From positions 62,001 to 126,000 of the forward strand of contig CAVWFH010000020.1 in assembly GCA_963754065.1 (NCBI GenBank): a DNA stretch of 64,000 bases, read 5' to 3'. Made by a program: the position numbers and the translations under genes. Each line of letters starts with the position of its first letter. Position 1 is the stretch's first letter. Origin of the DNA: JALORV01 sp963754065 (GTDB lineage: Bacteria > Pseudomonadota > Gammaproteobacteria > Burkholderiales > Burkholderiaceae_F). The notes under the pieces were generated by a model. The model saw nothing but the letters and a program-made list of their open reading frames with translations. It was not told the origin of the DNA and did not search any database. Below, in pieces: positions 61,370-64,000 of the stretch.

Positions 61370-63031
61370 TCACGCCGGTCCGTTGTTGACCATCCCCGCA
61401 GCGCGCGTTGCCTCCAGGTCGCGCAGCACGCGGCGCTGCACCTTCCCGGTCGTTGTCATCGGCAATGAGTCGATGAATTCGATGTCCTTCGGGTACTCGT
61501 AGGGCGCGAGCTTGCCTCGCACGTGCTGCTGCAACTCCGCCACCAGCGCGGCCGAGCCGCTGTGACCGGCAGCCAGCACCACGAACGCCTTGACGACGGC
61601 CCCGCGCTCCGCATCCGGCCGGGGCACCACCGCCACGTTGGCGACCGCCGGGTGCTTGATCAGGCAGTTCTCGATTTCACTGGGACCGATGCGATAGCCG
61701 GCAGCCTTGAAGACGTCGTCGGCGCGCCCCTGGTACCACAGGTAGCCGTCGCCATCGCTGCTGGCAAGGTCACCGGTGCGGCACCAGTCGCCGCTGAACT
61801 TGCGCTGGGTTGCGCCCGGATTGCGCCAGTACTCGATAAAGAACACGGGGTCGGGATGGCCATGAATATCGCGACGATTCAGTGCAACTTCGCCGGTTAC
61901 TCCGGCGGGCAGTTGCTGACCGTCGTCGTCGAGCACCGCCACGCGATGGCCCGGATACGGGCGACCCATGCTGCCCGGTCGCGCCGGCCACTTCTCGTGC
62001 GAGTTGCCGACGATGTAGTTCATTTCCGTCTGCCCGAACATCTCGTTGACCGTGACGCCGAGCGCCTTGCGGCACCAGTCGAACACCGTTTCGCCGACCG
62101 CCTCGCCGGCACTCATGATGGACCGCAGGCGCAGCGCGTACCGTCGGCGCGGGTCGTCGACCGACTTCATCATCATCTTCAGCGCAGTCGGGAACAGGAA
62201 CGAGTTGGTCACGCCGTAGCGTTGCATCAGTTCGAATGCGCGGTCGGGCGCGAACCGACCGCGCGTGCCGACGATCGGGAAGCCGAAGTACATCGTTGGC
62301 AGCAGTGCATCCATCAGGCCGCCTGTCCAGGCCCAGTCGGCCGGCGACCAGAAGACATCGCCGGGCTGTGGAAACCAGTCTTGCGACGCGACAAATCCAG
62401 GCAGGTTGCCGATCAGCGCCGAGTGCGGCATCAACGCGCCCTTGGGCGGTCCAGTGGTTCCACTCGTGTAAATCAGCACGGCGGGATCGCTGGCCCGCGT
62501 CGAGACGCAGTCGAACCGGTCCGAAGCCGCGGACAGCAGCTCGCTCCACTCATGCGCGTCGGATGCGTGTGCGCCCACGACGATCAGATGGGCCAGGTCG
62601 GGACAGCTCGCGCGCACAGATTCGATCGACGCAACGGCAACCGGATCGATGATCGCGGCGACGGCACCGCTGTTCTGCAGGCGATACTCCAGCGCGTCGG
62701 GACCGAACAGCAGCGACAGTGGCATCGCGACCGCGCCCAACTGGTAGATCGCGATGTGCGCGATCGCCGTTTCGGCTCGCTGCGGCAGCACGATGGCGAC
62801 CCGGTCGCCGCGCGACACGCCCAGCGCCCGCAGCACATTCGACAGTCGGTTGGCGTCGGCCTGCAGGGCGGAATAGGTGTAAGACGACGGCCGCCCCTGA
62901 TCGTCCTCGCAGTGCAGGGCGATGCGCGACGACTCGTTGGCCCAACGGCGGCAGCAGACGTCGGCGATGTTGAATTCGGCCGGCACGTTCCAGCGGAACG
63001 ACTCGTACAGCGCGCGATAGTGGTCGCGCAT
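61370..63031 (-). CDS. AMP-dependent acyl-CoA synthetase
   Basis: A 553-residue ANL-superfamily enzyme. Motifs in order: AMP-binding loop YTSGTTGPPKGALM (A3, near 200), MFGQTEMNYIVGN (A5, near 333), YWYQG-like region DGYLWYQGRADDVFKAAGYRIGP (A7/A8) and the catalytic Lys in TTTGKVQRR (A10). The sequence and length fit the acetyl/medium-chain acyl-CoA synthetase group, which activates short to medium acids with ATP and CoA. The exact acid is unknown. ATG 63031 faces the alpha/beta hydrolase gene across a 95-base divergent region. Confidence 0.93.
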   Translation of the reverse strand: MRDHYRALYESFRWNVPAEFNIADVCCRRWANESSRIALHCEDDQGRPSSYTYSALQADANRLSNVLRALGVSRGDRVAIVLPQRAETAIAHIAIYQLGAVAMPLSLLFGPDALEYRLQNSGAVAAIIDPVAVASIESVRASCPDLAHLIVVGAHASDAHEWSELLSAASDRFDCVSTRASDPAVLIYTSGTTGPPKGALMPHSALIGNLPGFVASQDWFPQPGDVFWSPADWAWTGGLMDALLPTMYFGFPIVGTRGRFAPDRAFELMQRYGVTNSFLFPTALKMMMKSVDDPRRRYALRLRSIMSAGEAVGETVFDWCRKALGVTVNEMFGQTEMNYIVGNSHEKWPARPGSMGRPYPGHRVAVLDDDGQQLPAGVTGEVALNRRDIHGHPDPVFFIEYWRNPGATQRKFSGDWCRTGDLASSDGDGYLWYQGRADDVFKAAGYRIGPSEIENCLIKHPAVANVAVVPRPDAERGAVVKAFVVLAAGHSGSAALVAELQQHVRGKLAPYEYPKDIEFIDSLPMTTTGKVQRRVLRDLEATRAAGMVNNGPA

Positions 63032-63064
63032 GGTGATCCTCTCTGTCTCGGACGGGCCGGTTCC

Positions 63065-63070
63065 TATAAT
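63065..63070 (+). promoter_or_regulatory. -10 box of the alpha/beta hydrolase gene
   Basis: A perfect TATAAT lies 56 bases before the hydrolase ATG in GC-rich surroundings. The -35 position (63042-63047, TCTGTC) is a poor match, so an activator or other element may be needed. Confidence 0.5.
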
Positions 63071-63126
63071 CGCCGAACCGTATCAACCCTGCAAACGCTC
63101 GTGTTCCAGGAGCTCAACTGATCGCC

Positions 63127-64000
63127 ATGCTGCGGCCATCGCACTCCCGCTTCGTCGACGTCCGCGGCCTGCGCTATCACTTGCGTTGCTGGGGCGAGCC
63201 CCGGCACGGCAGCCGCACGCTGGTCATGCTGCACGGCTGGATGGACGTGTCGGCCTCGTTTCAGTTCGTCGTCGACGCGCTCGGACCGGACTGGCAGGTG
63301 ATCGCGCCGGACTGGCGTGGCTATGGCCTGACCGAGCGTGCGCGCGCCGACTGTTACTGGTTTCCCGATTACCTCGCGGACCTCGAGCGGGTGCTCGACA
63401 GTTTCGCGCCGGATCCCGCCGTGCTGGTCGGGCACAGCATGGGCGGCAATGTGGCCCTGCTGTATGCAGGTATCCGGCCTGGGCGCGTGCGTGCGGTTGT
63501 CAACCTCGAAGGCTTCGGACTGCGCGAGACGCACGCCTCGCAGGCTCCGGGCCGCTATGCGCAATGGCTCGACGAGTTGCAGACTGGCTCCTCGCTGCGC
63601 GACTACGCCAGTGCGGAAGACGTCGCGGCGCGCCTGCAACGGAACAATCCGCGCTTGACGGCCGGGCGCGCTGACTTTCTCGCGCGGCATTGGGCGCAGG
63701 AGCAGGCCGACGGCCGCTGGGCCGTGGCGGGCGACCCGTCTCACCGGATCGTCAATCCGACGCTGTATCGCCTGGATGAAGTGCTGGCCTGCTGGAAGTG
63801 CATCGCCTGTCCGGTGCTCTGGGTGCGCGCCGAGGCCACCGATGTGCTGCGTTTCGTCGCGGAAACGCCGGCGGCGGCTGTCGAAGAAGTGGAACGGCGC
63901 CGCGCCGTGATCCCGGACGTCGAAAATCTCGTCATCGAGGACGCCGGCCACATGGTCCATCACGACCAGCCGGAGCGCGTGGCGCGGGCCATTGTCGACT
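63127..64000 (+). CDS. Alpha/beta hydrolase (cut by window edge)
   Basis: From ATG 63127 the frame stays open to the window end, giving 291 residues and no stop. It is an alpha/beta hydrolase with the oxyanion region MLHGWMDVSASFQ, the nucleophile elbow VGHSMGGNVAL (Ser near 103) and the late catalytic His in DAGHMVHHDQPE. The product must be nearly complete, since the His region normally lies some 20-30 residues from the end. The class includes esterases, epoxide hydrolases and haloalkane dehalogenases; the substrate cannot be named. It is divergent from the acyl-CoA synthetase gene. Confidence 0.92.
   Translation, partial: MLRPSHSRFVDVRGLRYHLRCWGEPRHGSRTLVMLHGWMDVSASFQFVVDALGPDWQVIAPDWRGYGLTERARADCYWFPDYLADLERVLDSFAPDPAVLVGHSMGGNVALLYAGIRPGRVRAVVNLEGFGLRETHASQAPGRYAQWLDELQTGSSLRDYASAEDVAARLQRNNPRLTAGRADFLARHWAQEQADGRWAVAGDPSHRIVNPTLYRLDEVLACWKCIACPVLWVRAEATDVLRFVAETPAAAVEEVERRRAVIPDVENLVIEDAGHMVHHDQPERVARAIVD

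Overview
The window reads as about 64 kb of ordinary, GC-rich (roughly two thirds G+C) chromosome from a Gram-negative proteobacterium. It most resembles a betaproteobacterium of the Burkholderiales type. The strongest pointers are the order pyrG-kdsA-DUF1330-eno-ftsB, TamA/TamB and RND pumps (an outer membrane), KDO synthesis (LPS), a PEP-CTERM protein behind a sigma-54 type promoter, and a clpB with a sigma-32 type promoter. No insertion sequence, prophage, integrase, CRISPR array, rRNA or convincing tRNA was seen.

Layout. 1-3.1 kb: the end of an RND pump, a small membrane-anchored coiled-coil protein and a membrane glycosyltransferase. 3.1-8.9 kb (minus): tamB and tamA. 9.0-12.9 kb: clpB, then a convergent patatin-like lipoprotein. 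13.1-17.4 kb: a two-gene RND efflux operon. 17.6-23.2 kb: a seven-gene Mrp-type cation/proton antiporter operon with a split MrpA, a fused MrpB and overlapping genes. 23.4-26.0 kb (minus): a PpiC-type lipoprotein with a frameshift and an arylsulfatase. 26.3-28.7 kb (minus): a DUF1415 protein and an SLC13-like transporter. 28.9-35.3 kb: two M17 aminopeptidases around an AbgT-family transporter, followed by a ThrE-type exporter. 35.3-38.8 kb: a heme-binding beta-barrel protein, a basic orphan protein, a SulP transporter and a SHOCT membrane protein. 39.1-41.2 kb: the PEP-CTERM protein and a D,D-peptidase. 41.2-44.3 kb: an IclR regulator divergent from lutA-lutB. 44.3-48.0 kb (minus): a tight operon nudix-aat-bpt-pyrD-thpR. 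48.3-51.6 kb: a transporter between two universal stress proteins, then a frameshifted periplasmic glycerophosphodiester phosphodiesterase. 51.7-57.6 kb: pyrG-kdsA-DUF1330-eno-ftsB and a homoserine-dehydrogenase-like SAF protein. 57.6-64 kb: hslO, a gamma carbonic anhydrase, a DUF455 protein, two tandem paralogous small proteins, a MaoC-like hydratase, an acyl-CoA synthetase and a cut alpha/beta hydrolase.

Most content is housekeeping or envelope and transport biology. The points most worth following are these: the Mrp operon, whose last antiporter-like subunit has Ala where the proton-pathway Glu of TM5 should be; the orphan PEP-CTERM gene with a GG-N10-GC promoter; the M17-AbgT-M17-ThrE neighbourhood; the tandem pair of uncharacterised 120-residue proteins; and three genes each broken by one extra base, which may be assembly errors or real lesions.
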